This document shows positions 9,354 to 19,234 of a stretch of 64,000 nt of DNA, one piece after another. Positions within the stretch are counted from its first letter, which is position 1. Each line of letters starts with the position of its first letter. Location: contig DAIDMQ010000018.1 of the NCBI GenBank assembly GCA_027448945.1, positions 1-64,000 on the forward strand, written 5' to 3'. Made by a program: the position numbers and the translations under genes. Origin of the DNA: Gallionellaceae bacterium (lineage in GTDB: Bacteria; Pseudomonadota; Gammaproteobacteria; Burkholderiales; Gallionellaceae). Below the pieces are notes generated by a model. It saw only the letters and a program-made list of their open reading frames with translations. It searched no databases and was not told where the DNA came from.

Positions 9354-10522
9354 CACAGCCCGCCAACCAGATCGTTCTGAATATCCACCAAGGCTTCCAG
9401 ACCAACGGCGATGCGTATCAAGCCGTCGCTGATACCCGCTGCAGCGCGCGCTTCTGGCGTGATACGTGCATGCGTGGTGCTAGCAGGATGGGTGATGGTT
9501 GATTTGGTATCGCCCAGATTCGCGGTGATGGACAATAGCTTGGTCTGGTCTATCAATCGCCATGCGGCTTCCTTGCCGCCCTTGACCTCGAAGGACACAA
9601 TGCCGCCCCCGTTTTTTTGCTGTTGCATCGCCAACACATGCTGTGGATGAGAAGGCAACCCAGGATAGAACACACGTGCAACATTGGGTTGTTGTTCCAA
9701 CCAAGTCGCCAGCTGCAGCGCATTTGCACTATGCGCATCCATGCGCAACTTGAGCGTCTCCAAACCTTTCAGAAATACCCATGCGTTGAAAGCGCTCATG
9801 GTCGGTCCAGTTGTGCGCAAAAATCCATACACGGACTCCATATTTTTCTTGCTCCCCAGCACGGCACCACCTAAAACGCGCCCCTGACCATCGATATATT
9901 TCGTCGCCGAGTGAATCACGATGTCCGCGCCCAAATCCAAAGGACGTTGCAAGATAGGCGTACAGAAACAGTTATCCACTGCGAGCAAAGCACCTGCTGC
10001 CTTCGCAATCTTGGCGATCGCAGCGATATCGGAGATCTCGGTCAACGGGTTGGAAGGTGTCTCCAGGAAGAACAATCGTGTATTGGGGCGCACCGCAGCC
10101 TGCCACGCAGCAACGTCAGTCGCGGATACAAAGGTCGTCTCCACCGCAAATTTCTTGATCACGTTGTTAAACAGATTGACAGTGGAACCGAACAAACTCT
10201 GCGAAGCGACAATGTGATCACCCGCCTTCAGCACCCCCATCACACACGCCAGGATGGCGGCCATGCCAGATGCTGTAGCGACGCACTGTTCCGCGCCTTC
10301 CAATGCAGCCAAACGCTCTTCGAACATGGTCACAGTGGGATTGGTAAAGCGGGAATAAATGTTACCCGGCTCTTGTCCGATGAAGCGCGCCGCTGCCTGT
10401 GCGGCTGTAGGGAACACAAAACTGGAAGTCAGGAACATCGCCTCACTGTGTTCGCCAAATTCACTGCGCACCGTACCAGCGCGTACCGCCAGTGTCTCAG
10501 GTTGATAGTTCGTGTCAGTCAT
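9353..10522 (-). CDS. metZ: O-succinylhomoserine sulfhydrylase
   Basis: PLP enzyme that makes homocysteine directly from O-succinylhomoserine and sulfide, in methionine synthesis. It has 389 residues. Typical Cys/Met-metabolism motifs are present: YSRFTNPTV near the substrate site, ATASGMAAI, ETPSNPL and the PLP-lysine region SATKYIDGQGRVLGG. The ATG at 10522 has AAGGA eight bases upstream; the preceding in-frame GTG is less well placed. It sits alone behind a promoter, a SAM-II-like aptamer and a terminator, and is followed by the overlapping pncC. Expression should fall when S-adenosylmethionine is plentiful. Confidence 0.95.
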   Translation of the reverse strand: MTDTNYQPETLAVRAGTVRSEFGEHSEAMFLTSSFVFPTAAQAAARFIGQEPGNIYSRFTNPTVTMFEERLAALEGAEQCVATASGMAAILACVMGVLKAGDHIVASQSLFGSTVNLFNNVIKKFAVETTFVSATDVAAWQAAVRPNTRLFFLETPSNPLTEISDIAAIAKIAKAAGALLAVDNCFCTPILQRPLDLGADIVIHSATKYIDGQGRVLGGAVLGSKKNMESVYGFLRTTGPTMSAFNAWVFLKGLETLKLRMDAHSANALQLATWLEQQPNVARVFYPGLPSHPQHVLAMQQQKNGGGIVSFEVKGGKEAAWRLIDQTKLLSITANLGDTKSTITHPASTTHARITPEARAAAGISDGLIRIAVGLEALVDIQNDLVGGL

Positions 10523-10540
10523 CACTGCATTCCTTAATCT

Positions 10541-10580
10541 AAAAATTAAAAACCCGGATAGCTTGCGCTAAACCGGGTTT
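10541..10580 (-). terminator. Regulated terminator of the metZ leader
   Basis: On the minus strand AAACCCGG pairs with CCGGGTTT, with an inner stem TAGC/GCTA closed by GCAA, followed by TTAATTTTT. This is a strong intrinsic terminator 19 bases before metZ. Its 5' part includes TTTAGC (10567-10572), which is also complementary to the conserved GCTAAA of the aptamer, giving a plausible antiterminator. Confidence 0.85.
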
Positions 10581-10640
10581 CCCACGCTTTAGCTGTATTT
10601 TTTATGCGCCCGCAAGCTGATCCTCAAATCGGCGCAAGTG
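10581..10640 (-). ncRNA. SAM-II (SAM-alpha) riboswitch-like aptamer
   Basis: The transcribed strand carries the SAM-II signature in order: P1 strand TGCGCC, then GATTTG, then GCTTGC, the P1 return strand GGCGCA, an A-rich linker, and GCTAAA. Spacing fits the roughly 55-nt class. P1 is a perfect six-pair stem. The pseudoknot helix of the class could not be confirmed by eye in this copy. A promoter ends just before it, a terminator follows, and the controlled gene, metZ, belongs to the methionine pathway. SAM-II aptamers are best known from Alphaproteobacteria. Binding would sequester GCTAAA and let the terminator form. Confidence 0.78.
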
Positions 10641-10643
10641 AAA

Positions 10644-10671
10644 ATTATCACCATTACAACTCGCTCGTCAA
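10644..10671 (-). promoter_or_regulatory. Sigma-70-type promoter of metZ leader
   Basis: On the minus strand TTGACG (10671-10666) and GATAAT (10649-10644) are separated by 16 bases. The expected transcription start is near 10637, exactly where the SAM-II-like aptamer begins. Confidence 0.75.
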
Positions 10672-10731
10672 GACAAGCCATTTCGGTTTCAATGCAAAAA
10701 TGAACCTGGGCGACAACAATCCCGCACGTAA

Positions 10732-12258
10732 TTACATGGAGCTGGCACTCATCGCCAAATTCAACTCCATCTGGTCATCATCGCTAGCCTTGCCTGCCTT
10801 CTCGCCATTACGGCGCGCTTCCACGTTATCCAGATACTCGGCTGTGATGTCGCCAGTGATGTATTTTCCGTCGAAGCATGAAGCATCGAAATCGACAATA
10901 TTGGGATTGGCTTTACGCACCGAAGCCTTTAGGTCTGCCAAATCCTGATAGATCACTCCGTCCGCGCCGATTTCGAAACAAATTTCTTCATCGCTGCGGC
11001 CTGTGGCGATCAGTTCTGTACGGCTCGGCATGTCGATGCCGTAAACGTTAGGATAACGTACCGGTGGCGCGGCGGATGCAAAATAAACTTTCAACGCACC
11101 TGCATCGCGTGCCATCTGCACAATCTCACGACTAGTCGTGCCGCGCACTATGGAGTCGTCCACCAACAGCACGTTCTTGCCTTTGAACTCCACGCCGATG
11201 GCATTAAGTTTCTGGCGTACGGATTTTTTGCGCATTGCCTGACCAGGCATGATGAATGTACGGCCGATGTAACGGTTTTTCACAAAACCTTCGCGGAAGG
11301 AGATATTGAGATGATTCGCCAATTGCAAAGCGCTCGGACGGCTAGAGTCTGGAATGGGAATGACTACATCGATCTTTACATCTTTCCATTCGCGCTTGAG
11401 TTTCTCGCCCAAGAACTCACCCATATACAGACGTGTCTCGTATACCGAGACTCCATCAATGACAGAGTCGGGACGGGCAAAATACACATATTCAAAGATA
11501 CAGGAATTAAGCTTGGCTTTATCGCTGCATAGCTTGCTGTGCATCTTGCCATCGAAGTCGATGAATACTGCCTCACCCGGTGCAATATCGCGCAGAAATT
11601 TGAAGCCCAAGGTATCCAACGCGACGCTCTCAGAGGCGACCAGATATTCATCACCGGTTGCAGTCTCGTTCACACCCACCACCAGCGGGCGGATACCGTA
11701 GATGTCACGAAAGGCCACCAAACCATAACCCGCAATCATTGCCACCACAGCATAAGCACCACGACAACGCTGATGCACGCCAGATACCGCAGAGAAGATC
11801 GCAGCAGCATCTAAACGCATGCCCTTGGATTTGGCTTGTAACTCGTGAGCGAAGACGTTGAGCAAGACTTCAGAGTCGGAATTAGTGTTGACGTGACGCA
11901 AGTCATCCGCGAATAACTGCTTCTGCAATTCTTCGGTATTGGTCAAATTGCCGTTGTGACCAAGCACGATACCGAACGGGGAGTTAACATAAAAAGGTTG
12001 GGCTTCGTTGTGATCTACCGCTGAGCCTGCAGTCGGGTAGCGCACATGGGCGATGCCTGCATTGCCAGCGAGTGCGCGCATATTGCGGGTACGAAACACG
12101 TCACGCACCATGCCGTTGCCTTTATGCAGGTGGAAAGTGCGTCCATCCAACGTCGCAATACCCGCAGCATCTTGACCTCTATGCTGCAGAACCTGCAGGC
12201 CGTCATACAACAACTGATTCGCCGGTGTTTGTGAAACCACGCCAAGAATGCCACACAT
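10732..12258 (-). CDS. purF: Amidophosphoribosyltransferase
   Basis: First committed enzyme of purine synthesis: transfers glutamine amide nitrogen to PRPP to give phosphoribosylamine. The protein has 508 residues. It begins MCGILGVV, so the catalytic Cys becomes N-terminal after Met removal. The glutaminase domain covers about the first 230 residues, with HVRYPTAGS and GHNGNLTN. The phosphoribosyltransferase domain has the PRPP motif [17 protein letters not shown]. It follows cvpA by 31 bases, as in E. coli, where cvpA and purF are adjacent. The region before metZ contains a separate promoter, so the operon probably ends here, although no separate purF terminator was identified. Confidence 0.97.
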   Translation of the reverse strand: MCGILGVVSQTPANQLLYDGLQVLQHRGQDAAGIATLDGRTFHLHKGNGMVRDVFRTRNMRALAGNAGIAHVRYPTAGSAVDHNEAQPFYVNSPFGIVLGHNGNLTNTEELQKQLFADDLRHVNTNSDSEVLLNVFAHELQAKSKGMRLDAAAIFSAVSGVHQRCRGAYAVVAMIAGYGLVAFRDIYGIRPLVVGVNETATGDEYLVASESVALDTLGFKFLRDIAPGEAVFIDFDGKMHSKLCSDKAKLNSCIFEYVYFARPDSVIDGVSVYETRLYMGEFLGEKLKREWKDVKIDVVIPIPDSSRPSALQLANHLNISFREGFVKNRYIGRTFIMPGQAMRKKSVRQKLNAIGVEFKGKNVLLVDDSIVRGTTSREIVQMARDAGALKVYFASAAPPVRYPNVYGIDMPSRTELIATGRSDEEICFEIGADGVIYQDLADLKASVRKANPNIVDFDASCFDGKYITGDITAEYLDNVEARRNGEKAGKASDDDQMELNLAMSASSM

Positions 12259-12289
12259 AATCTTTATCCCAATCGTAAAACTTAAATAA

Positions 12290-12784
12290 TCAATTCAGCA
12301 CGCGATACTTGATGCGCTGCGCGATGTTGTCGGGCAACCAAGACTTGGTCATCAGCGCGACCTGCTCCGCACCGTGGCTAAGTTTGGCTTCACGCCAAAA
12401 CATTTGTTCTGGCAACTTGGTCATCCCCGCCAGCCACACCAAGACCAGTATGATCAGTGCACCACGCAACACACCGAACAGGGCACCCAACATACCGTCT
12501 ATCCAACCCAGCCCTATCGCCGCGACCAACTTCGACACCAACCAGACCAACATCGCCCAAACCAACAGTGCTGCCACGAATACCAGGCCGTAGGCCAGTG
12601 CAACTCTCACAGCTTCCGATTTGACCGGGAATATCTCGACTAATCCGGGAGCCCAATACCTGCTCAGCATGAAAGCCAATGGCCAGCCCAGTATCGACAA
12701 CACTTCGTACACCACACCACGCCACAGACCGAGCAACAACGAAAACACTACGATAGCGATAAGTGAGTAATCGAATTCCGTCAT
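12290..12784 (-). CDS. cvpA: CvpA family membrane protein
   Basis: Inner-membrane protein of the CvpA family (colicin V production), 164 residues, with four hydrophobic segments: [14 protein letters not shown] near the start, [36 protein letters not shown], and a fourth around [13 protein letters not shown]. It is usually found next to purF. The molecular role is unsettled; it has been linked to envelope function. The ATG overlaps the stop of the upstream SPOR gene (ATGA), so the two are translationally coupled. Confidence 0.88.
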   Translation of the reverse strand: MTEFDYSLIAIVVFSLLLGLWRGVVYEVLSILGWPLAFMLSRYWAPGLVEIFPVKSEAVRVALAYGLVFVAALLVWAMLVWLVSKLVAAIGLGWIDGMLGALFGVLRGALIILVLVWLAGMTKLPEQMFWREAKLSHGAEQVALMTKSWLPDNIAQRIKYRVLN

Positions 12785-13452
12785 TTAAGCGGCGTCACAA
12801 CTGGGTGCAAACCATGTTTCTCCAACATGCGCGCAACTGTTTCCGCCTTGTCTCGCTCTGCATATGGGCCAACGCGCACACGCAGGGTATTGCCCGCCTT
12901 TTCCGTATATGCCTTGAAGCCCCATGCTTTCAATTTAGCCAATTCGCTTTGGGCTGTGTCCGCATTGCCATAAGCCCCTACTTGGGCGACAAAGCCTGCT
13001 TCAGGTGGCGCAACGACAGGCTTAGGAGCGGCAGACATACTCGTTACGGGTTTGCTTATAGGTTTAACGACAGGTTTGGTCGTATCTTTGGGAACTTCTT
13101 TGGTCGGTGCCTTTTCGACAGCAGAGGATGCGACGATGGCTCGAGTGATAGGCATAGCGGGCACAACCGCAGAGGCTGCGACATCGCCGACCTCGGGTGC
13201 TTCTGTCACGGCCGAGGCGGTTAGCGGCGCAACATCAACAATCTCTTCAGCTGCTTTTCCGGGCACGAATTCACCGACCTTGTCCGCTGCGGGTATGCGC
13301 ATATCTATGTCTTCACCCGTAGACTTGGGTTCGTTATCCAAGACCATAGGCAAGAACACCACCACCGCCAGCATCAATGCTGCCGCGCCTATCAGACGAC
13401 GGCGCAATTTGCGGCGCAGATTCAATTCCTCTTCCGTGAGCTGTTTTGCCAT
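12781..13452 (-). CDS. SPOR domain protein (DedD-like)
   Basis: A cytoplasmic N-terminus of about 28 residues rich in Arg and Lys (NLRRKLRRRLIG) precedes one membrane segment (AAALMLAVVVFLPMVL). Next comes a low-complexity linker of about 110 residues rich in Ala, Val, Pro and Lys, and last a C-terminal SPOR domain (GFVAQVGAYGNADTAQSELA to the end). SPOR domains bind denuded glycan strands at the division septum, so this is probably a DedD-like division protein. The start at 13452 (MAKQLTEEELN) was preferred to 13479, which has no ribosome site. It lies between folC and cvpA, as dedD does in E. coli. Confidence 0.88.
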   Translation of the reverse strand: MAKQLTEEELNLRRKLRRRLIGAAALMLAVVVFLPMVLDNEPKSTGEDIDMRIPAADKVGEFVPGKAAEEIVDVAPLTASAVTEAPEVGDVAASAVVPAMPITRAIVASSAVEKAPTKEVPKDTTKPVVKPISKPVTSMSAAPKPVVAPPEAGFVAQVGAYGNADTAQSELAKLKAWGFKAYTEKAGNTLRVRVGPYAERDKAETVARMLEKHGLHPVVTPLK

Positions 13453-13500
13453 TGCTAGTTTCCGCTTGATATTCCGCATCCCGCAAGCGTTAGGAATACG

Positions 13501-14775
13501 TCAATTTGCGCGTATCCCTTTTTCTTGCATCACTGCGGCGACCGTATAGAAAGATCCGAAGGCGGCGATTCTATCATTTTCGCCTGCCGCTTTATAGGCA
13601 AAACGCAGCGCCGAGGCCACATCTTCGAATACCGTTACCCCGCCGCGCACCCCCACGCCTTCCAGCACTTGAGCCAGCTCGGCGCCACTCGCCCCACGGG
13701 GCGCATCTATGCCAGCCACCAGCCATTCATCTATATGCGGGTTCACTAACTCGGCCACGCCGACCATATCTTTGTCCTTGAGCATGGCAAACACGCCATA
13801 AGTCTTGGCTGGCGGCAGATTCGCGAAGTTCTGCGCAAGCGTACGTGCAGCATGAGGATTGTGTGCCACGTCCAGAATCAGTTGCGGCTTGCCAGGTACG
13901 AATTGGAAGCGCCCCGCCAACTCAACCTCGGTCAGGCCGCGTCTCACCGCCGCCATACTGACCGGCAGACGCATTTGCACGGCATCTAACACCGCCAATA
14001 CCGCACTCGCATTGTTCAACTGGAAAGCACCCCGCAAAGCCGGATGCGGCAATGCGTTGCGTGCACCCGATTTGCTACGGTAATCCCATTGCCCTTGATG
14101 AGGCGTACAACCAAAATCACTACCTATACACCATAGTTCGGCTCCTATGGACGCTGCATGCGCACGAAGTGAATCGGGGACTTTGGGGTCAGCACAGATT
14201 GCCACCCGGTCTTTGCGGTAAATACCTGCTTTCTCAAACCCGATCTGCTCGCGGTTATCACCCAGATAATCAACGTGATCTATATCCACGCTGGTCACTA
14301 CCGCGCAATCATTATCAAATACATTCACCGCATCTAATCGGCCACCCAGCCCGACTTCGAGTATCGCCACATCCACACGATGCGCAATGAAACATTGCAT
14401 CGCTGCCAACGTGCCAAATTCGAAATAGGTAAGCGGGATTTCTGTACCCAGGCAACGGGCATGCTCAATATCCTCGAACGAGGCACACAATTCCGCATCG
14501 CCCACTTGACGCTTTGCGATACGCACGCGTTCGTTGTAGTGCAATAGATGAGGGGATGTGTAGCAACCAGCCTTATAACCAGCCGCATACAAGATGCTTT
14601 CTAGCATCGCACATACCGAACCCTTGCCATTCGTGCCACCAACCACAATCACTGGGAAATTAGGGTCTAGTTTGAGCCGTTGTTTAACTTCTGCAACACG
14701 CTCCAAGCCAAGCGCAATAGTCTTGGGATGCAGGGATTCCAGATGGGTGAGCCAGTCGGCTAAAGTGGTCGGCAT
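13501..14775 (-). CDS. folC: Bifunctional folylpolyglutamate synthase/dihydrofolate synthase
   Basis: Adds glutamate to dihydropteroate and then to tetrahydrofolate. The protein has 424 residues and a Mur-ligase-like fold. The P-loop is VVGGTNGKGSVCAMLES near residue 45, followed by YTSPHLLHYNERVRI and the family signature around LEVGLGGRLDAVN. HNPHAARTLAQNF in the C-terminal part matches the MurD-like domain. It follows the EamA gene by about 20 bases and precedes the SPOR gene, the conserved accD-folC-dedD-cvpA-purF order. Confidence 0.96.
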   Translation of the reverse strand: MPTTLADWLTHLESLHPKTIALGLERVAEVKQRLKLDPNFPVIVVGGTNGKGSVCAMLESILYAAGYKAGCYTSPHLLHYNERVRIAKRQVGDAELCASFEDIEHARCLGTEIPLTYFEFGTLAAMQCFIAHRVDVAILEVGLGGRLDAVNVFDNDCAVVTSVDIDHVDYLGDNREQIGFEKAGIYRKDRVAICADPKVPDSLRAHAASIGAELWCIGSDFGCTPHQGQWDYRSKSGARNALPHPALRGAFQLNNASAVLAVLDAVQMRLPVSMAAVRRGLTEVELAGRFQFVPGKPQLILDVAHNPHAARTLAQNFANLPPAKTYGVFAMLKDKDMVGVAELVNPHIDEWLVAGIDAPRGASGAELAQVLEGVGVRGGVTVFEDVASALRFAYKAAGENDRIAAFGSFYTVAAVMQEKGIRAN

Positions 14776-14796
14776 AGTGGGATTTATTGAATGAAG

Positions 14797-15222
14797 CTAA
14801 CTACGTTTTGCGATGATGAGTAAACCCAAGAAAACCATGCTCGCACCTATAATTACACGCAAAGTGATGGCTTCTTTAAGTATCAACCACGCCAAGAAAA
14901 TCGCGACCAGCACACTGCCTTTGTCGATGAGCGCTACAGTTGCCACGTCACCGAGTTTGAGTGCCTTGTAGTAGAACACCCACGACAAGGCCGTCGCCAC
15001 ACCAGACAGTCCCAACCACAGATAGTTGTCTTTACGCAGTCCGTTGAATTCAGAAGGCGTGACGGCATACAGTGCGAACATCACCACGAACACGAACACG
15101 AAGATGGTTCTGACCGTCAGTCCTAACTCACTGGAGATGCCGACCATGCCGTGCTTGGCGATTACCGCCGTGAAGCCCGCAAAAAACATGGATAGAAAAG
15201 CGTAGACCACCCAACGTTCCAT
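14797..15222 (-). CDS. EamA-like small membrane transporter
   Basis: Single EamA domain of 141 residues with five predicted membrane segments, beginning MERWVVYAFLSMFFAGFTAVI and ending in VIIGASMVFLGLLIIA. Most drug/metabolite transporters have two such domains; single-domain members may act as dimers. Substrate unknown. The start at 15222 is preceded by GGGA. An open frame continues upstream to 15468 without a stop, but that upstream part belongs to the frameshifted DUF3147 gene, so a longer fused protein is not supported. Confidence 0.75.
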   Translation of the reverse strand: MERWVVYAFLSMFFAGFTAVIAKHGMVGISSELGLTVRTIFVFVFVVMFALYAVTPSEFNGLRKDNYLWLGLSGVATALSWVFYYKALKLGDVATVALIDKGSVLVAIFLAWLILKEAITLRVIIGASMVFLGLLIIAKRS

Positions 15223-15248
15223 GATTATTCCCAGAAATATGTTTGACT

Positions 15249-15599
15249 TTACAATTGCACACCAACTTTGCGCAGCACAGGCCAACATCACCAAGTAACA
15301 AGCAGCCGTCGACGTTACTGAAATAACGAGACTCAACCAAAACGCCATGCCCTGTTTAAGTAGCACCGGCAACAGCAAGAATAGTATCAATGATGGCAAA
15401 ACTAGCCAGAAAATTTGACTGGATAGTTCGGCAATCCGAGCTGCCCCCGACCTTCCACATGCATCCAAATAAACGCCAACAAAGAGGTTAATGGCAACGC
15501 TGCAAGCAAGGCAGCCAGAGTACTACTACGCTTTGCAAGCTCTGCGATTGCCACAATGATGAAGGCGGAAATCGCAATTTTAAGTGCGTAATAAAGCAT
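15249..15599 (-). pseudogene. DUF3147-family membrane protein with two offsetting frameshifts
   Basis: The N-terminus is read in one frame from 15599 (MLYYALKIAISAFIIVAIAE, ending LLAFIWMHVEGR). The middle (ARIAELSSQIFWLVLPSLI to TAACYLVMLA) is in a second frame, and the C-terminus (VLRKVGVQL then TAA at 15249) returns to the first. The first shift fits loss of one G in the five-G run at 15444-15448; the second fits one extra base near 15270-15280. Joined, the parts give about 116 residues with four hydrophobic segments, the usual DUF3147 length. Either a decayed gene or two consensus errors. Function of the family is unknown. Confidence 0.72.
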
Positions 15600-15605
15600 G
15601 CCTTT

Positions 15606-16487
15606 TTACGCCGCCGCGATCTCCGCTACCGCAGGCTGTTTAGTCAGCAGGGTAATCAGTGTCGCCAACTGCGCACGCATTTCGCGACGATCTATGATCA
15701 TGTCCACTGCACCGTGCTCCAGCAAAAACTCGGCACGCTGGAAACCTTCAGGCAATGTCTCGCGAACGGTCTGCTGGATCACGCGCGCACCTGCGAAGCC
15801 AATCAGCGCGCCAGGTTCAGCGATTACCACGTCACCCATGAAGGCGAAGCTGGCAGACACGCCGCCCATGGTGGGGTCAGTCAACACGGAAATGAAAGGC
15901 AGCTTCTCTTCTGACAGCTGGGTCAACGCCGCACAGGTCTTGGCCATTTGCATTAATGACAACAAGCCTTCCTGCATGCGTGCGCCGCCGCTGGCAGCAA
16001 AACAAATAAATGGGCATTTTTGTTCGATAGCATCACGCACACCGCGCACGAAACGCTCACCGACCACCGAGCCCATGGATCCCCCCATGAAGCTGAACTC
16101 GAACACCGCAACTACCACAGCCACGTTGTGGATACTGCCCTGCATCACAACCAAGGCATCGTCTTCGTCTGTGCTCTTCTTGGAGGCGATCAAACGGTCG
16201 GAATACTTCTTTTGGTCCTTGAATTTCAAGGTATCGACAGGCAACACTTCCGCGCCAATTTCGAAACGCCCTTCACCATCCAATAACCAGTCTAATCGGG
16301 TGCGTGCAGTCACACGGTGGTGGTGATTACACTTGGTACATACGCTATGGTTCTTTTCCAGATCAGAGTGATATAACACTGCCTGACAAGAGGGACACTT
16401 GGTCCACAGACCTTCGGGTACGTTCTTTTTGGCATCGCCCTCACGGCGCTTGATCTTGGGTGGCAAAAGTTTTTGAAACCAGCTCAT
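15606..16487 (-). CDS. accD: Acetyl-CoA carboxylase carboxyltransferase subunit beta
   Basis: With AccA it transfers the carboxyl group from carboxybiotin to acetyl-CoA, giving malonyl-CoA for fatty-acid synthesis. The protein has 293 residues. The N-terminal zinc ribbon is visible as CPSC near residue 32 and CTKC near residue 51. The carboxyltransferase fold carries [22 protein letters not shown] and [25 protein letters not shown] lies upstream of the ATG at 16487. The gene is followed closely by the DUF3147 remnant and folC, and follows trpA, the common trpA-accD-folC order. Confidence 0.97.
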   Translation of the reverse strand: MSWFQKLLPPKIKRREGDAKKNVPEGLWTKCPSCQAVLYHSDLEKNHSVCTKCNHHHRVTARTRLDWLLDGEGRFEIGAEVLPVDTLKFKDQKKYSDRLIASKKSTDEDDALVVMQGSIHNVAVVVAVFEFSFMGGSMGSVVGERFVRGVRDAIEQKCPFICFAASGGARMQEGLLSLMQMAKTCAALTQLSEEKLPFISVLTDPTMGGVSASFAFMGDVVIAEPGALIGFAGARVIQQTVRETLPEGFQRAEFLLEHGAVDMIIDRREMRAQLATLITLLTKQPAVAEIAAA

Positions 16488-16537
16488 TACTATTCTCCTC
16501 AGGCTTATGCTATGCCTGTCTCAGATTACATTTATCG

Positions 16538-17341
16538 TTAAGCTTGATCGACGGCTTGTCGCAATCCTTGCACCAAATGTGACACGTTCTCGATTACATT
16601 CTGCGCGGTTGAGTCTTCTATCTCTTGCACGATGCGGCTACCCACCACCACACCATCGCACAATTTTGCCACGGCTTTGGCAGTCTCCGCATCGCGTATG
16701 CCGAAACCCACACCTATGGGCAGCTGTATATATTTGCGCAAGGCAGGCATTTTCTCTGAGATGGCCGAAAGATCGAGATTCCCCGAACCTGTCACGCCCT
16801 TGAGCGAGACATAATACACATAGCCGCGCGCTAATTTGGCGACTTGTGCGATACGCTCATCCTTGGTGGTCGGCGCCAGCAGGAAAATCGGCGCGATGTT
16901 GTGACGTTGCAGGTGCTCGAAGGCATCATGGCTCTCCTCAGGCGGAAAATCCACGGTCAGCACACCATCCACACCAACTTCGGCACAGCGTTGCGAGAAC
17001 CCCTCCCAACCCATAGCCTCTATCGGGTTGCCATAGCCCATCAATACGACAGGTGTGGCTTGATCTTGTTTACGAAACTCAGCCACCATCCCCAATACTG
17101 AGCGCAAAGACACGCCCTGTTTCAGGGCTCGTTCGGACGCACGTTGTATGGTCGGACCATCCGCCATCGGGTCAGAGAAAGGCACACCCAGCTCGAGCAC
17201 ATCCGCACCCGACTTCACCAAGGCGTGCATCAATGGCACCGTCATAGCAGGCGAGGGGTCACCCGCAGTGACAAACGGGATGAGGGCTTTGCGTTTTTGG
17301 TGTTTCAGTTTATCGAAAGCGGCTTGAATACGATTGCTCAT
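16538..17341 (-). CDS. trpA: Tryptophan synthase alpha chain
   Basis: Cleaves indole-3-glycerol phosphate to indole and glyceraldehyde 3-phosphate and channels indole to TrpB. 267 residues, TIM barrel. The catalytic Glu is in [19 protein letters not shown] and the catalytic Asp in [13 protein letters not shown]; the phosphate loop [12 protein letters not shown] follows. Its ATG overlaps the trpB stop by four bases, so TrpB and TrpA synthesis is coupled. Confidence 0.98.
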   Translation of the reverse strand: MSNRIQAAFDKLKHQKRKALIPFVTAGDPSPAMTVPLMHALVKSGADVLELGVPFSDPMADGPTIQRASERALKQGVSLRSVLGMVAEFRKQDQATPVVLMGYGNPIEAMGWEGFSQRCAEVGVDGVLTVDFPPEESHDAFEHLQRHNIAPIFLLAPTTKDERIAQVAKLARGYVYYVSLKGVTGSGNLDLSAISEKMPALRKYIQLPIGVGFGIRDAETAKAVAKLCDGVVVGSRIVQEIEDSTAQNVIENVSHLVQGLRQAVDQA

Positions 17342-18534
17342 AGCGTGATACCTTTTAGCTTGGCAACAGTATTCATATCCTTATCGCCACGACCCGACAA
17401 GTTGACCAATAACACTTTGTCCTTGCTCATGGCCGGTGCGATTTTGATCGCATGCGCCAAAGCATGGCTGGATTCTAGCGCGGGAATGATGCCCTCAAAT
17501 CGGCATAGCGCATCGAATGCTGAAATCGCTTCATCATCATTGATCGCGACATACTGCGCACGACCAATCTCTTTCAACAAACAATGTTCAGGGCCCACAC
17601 CGGGGTAATCCAAACCAGCGGAAATGGAATGTGTCTCAGTAATCTGGCCATTCTCATCCTGCATCAGATTGACCTTGTTGCCGTGCAATACGCCGACCTT
17701 GGCATTCGCAGTCAGTGGCGCGGCATGCCGCCCGGTGGCGATACCGTGACCGCCCGCTTCCACACCGATGATGGCAACATCTGGCACTTCGATGTAGGGG
17801 TTGAACAGTCCGATGGCGTTAGATCCACCGCCTACACAGGCGATCACCGCATCAGGCTGACGACCTATCATCTCCGGCATCTGCACTTTGGCTTCATTAC
17901 CGATGATGCATTGGAAGTCGCGCACCATCATGGGATAGGGATGTGGGCCTGCAGCTGTACCGAAAATGTAGAAAGTGCTTTCCACATTGGTGACCCAATC
18001 GCGAATCGCTTCATTGCACGCATCTTTGAGTGTCTTGGAGCCGCTCTCCACAGCGACCACTTTAGCGCCCAGCAATTTCATGCGGAACACATTAGGTGCT
18101 TGGCGCTGTATATCTTCCGCGCCCATGTAGACGATACACTCCATGCCGAAACGAGCCGCCACTGTCGCCGTTGCCACACCATGCATGCCTGCACCCGTCT
18201 CCGCGATGACACGTTTCTTACCCATACGCTTGGCGAGCAAAGCTTGGCCCATCGCACTGTTGATTTTATGTGCACCGGTGTGATTCAGGTCTTCACGCTT
18301 CAAATAAATCTGCGCACCGCCCAGATGCTCGGACAGTCGCTTGGCGTGATAGATCGGACTTGGACGACCGACGTAATGTTTCAGCTCATAAGCCAATTCA
18401 GCCTTGAACTCTGGGTCGTCACGAAAGCGCTGATATTGCGCGCTCAATTCTTCTACAGCCGGTATCAGGGTCTCGGCCATGTAGATGCCGCCGAACTGAC
18501 CGAAATGGCCAGTTGAATCTGGATAGTTATACAT
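17338..18534 (-). CDS. trpB: Tryptophan synthase beta chain
   Basis: PLP-dependent enzyme that condenses indole with serine to tryptophan. 398 residues. The PLP lysine is in [13 protein letters not shown] near residue 90 and the phosphate-binding loop is [12 protein letters not shown]. The loop usually written GAGQHG is GAGMHG here; the preceding catalytic Glu (AETGAG) is kept. The start overlaps the trpF stop by eight bases (ATGTATAA). An open frame of about 310 codons on the opposite strand is a codon-bias shadow. Confidence 0.98.
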   Translation of the reverse strand: MYNYPDSTGHFGQFGGIYMAETLIPAVEELSAQYQRFRDDPEFKAELAYELKHYVGRPSPIYHAKRLSEHLGGAQIYLKREDLNHTGAHKINSAMGQALLAKRMGKKRVIAETGAGMHGVATATVAARFGMECIVYMGAEDIQRQAPNVFRMKLLGAKVVAVESGSKTLKDACNEAIRDWVTNVESTFYIFGTAAGPHPYPMMVRDFQCIIGNEAKVQMPEMIGRQPDAVIACVGGGSNAIGLFNPYIEVPDVAIIGVEAGGHGIATGRHAAPLTANAKVGVLHGNKVNLMQDENGQITETHSISAGLDYPGVGPEHCLLKEIGRAQYVAINDDEAISAFDALCRFEGIIPALESSHALAHAIKIAPAMSKDKVLLVNLSGRGDKDMNTVAKLKGITL

Positions 18535-19234
18535 CTGTGCTCTTAACCTTTTTGATGAACTGGGCGATTTTCGCCACGTCTTTGATTCCCTTGCTTGCCT
18601 CTACCCCGCTAGAAACATCCACAGCATATGGTCGCGTTTGTTCGATTGCATCAACCACATTATCAACATCCAAACCGCCCGACAGAATGAGCGGTATAGT
18701 CATATCCTTGGGAATTAGACTCCATTCGAACACCGCACCTGTCCCGCCCGGAATGCCCTCCACATAGGCATCCAACAACAAAGCTTGTGCCGTGGAATAA
18801 CGAGTCGCGCATTCTATCAAATTCACTCCTGATTTGACGCGTATCGCTTTCAAGTATGGACGACCGAACTGCTGGCAGTATTCCGGCGTCTCATCGCCAT
18901 GAAACTGCAAGACATCTAATGGGACCTGGGTCAACACTTCACGCACATACTCCGCATCTGCATTCACGAACAAGCCCACTGTGGTAAGGAAGGGTGGTAA
19001 ATCACGAATCAAGACGGCTGCTTGTGGAATACTCACATTGCGCGGGCTAGGTGCGTAGAACACAAATCCAATGGCATCTGCACCGCCCTTCGCTACCGCA
19101 AGCGCATCTTGTGCACGGGTGATGCCGCATATCTTGATTCTGGTAGAGGATGCAGGACGCACGACGCAGGACGCCGTTAAATCAATCACCGTATCTTTTA
19201 CATTTTCCGATTTTCCATCAATTTCAAAACCCAC
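18527..19234 (-). CDS. trpF: Phosphoribosylanthranilate isomerase
   Basis: Isomerises phosphoribosylanthranilate to CdRP, step three of tryptophan synthesis. The core runs from [15 protein letters not shown] (general-base Cys in KICG) through [13 protein letters not shown] and [12 protein letters not shown] to the acid Asp in [16 protein letters not shown]. No ATG is available. GTG at 19234 has AGGAGG five bases upstream and overlaps the truA end, giving 235 residues, about 25 more than usual. GTG at 19189 or 19162 would give 220 or 211 residues without a clear ribosome site. The extra N-terminus is encoded by the inverted-repeat-bounded segment at 19148-19258, so it is probably non-functional sequence or untranslated. 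Confidence 0.9.
   Translation of the reverse strand: MGFEIDGKSENVKDTVIDLTASCVVRPASSTRIKICGITRAQDALAVAKGGADAIGFVFYAPSPRNVSIPQAAVLIRDLPPFLTTVGLFVNADAEYVREVLTQVPLDVLQFHGDETPEYCQQFGRPYLKAIRVKSGVNLIECATRYSTAQALLLDAYVEGIPGGTGAVFEWSLIPKDMTIPLILSGGLDVDNVVDAIEQTRPYAVDVSSGVEASKGIKDVAKIAQFIKKVKSTDV

Noticed and set aside
14797-15468. A continuous 223-codon frame suggesting a DUF3147-EamA fusion protein
   Set aside because: The upstream third is the middle part of a frameshifted DUF3147 gene whose true stop (TAA at 15249) lies in another frame; the EamA domain begins at its own ATG at 15222.
18150-18200. GAGMHG in TrpB instead of the common GAGQHG as a possible catalytic change
   Set aside because: Catalytic Lys and Glu and the rest of the loop are intact; a single neutral-looking substitution is weak evidence for altered function.
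17584-18516. A 310-codon open frame on the plus strand opposite trpB
   Set aside because: Composition is that of a codon-bias shadow (rich in His, Arg, Cys), no ribosome site, and trpB is certain on the other strand.
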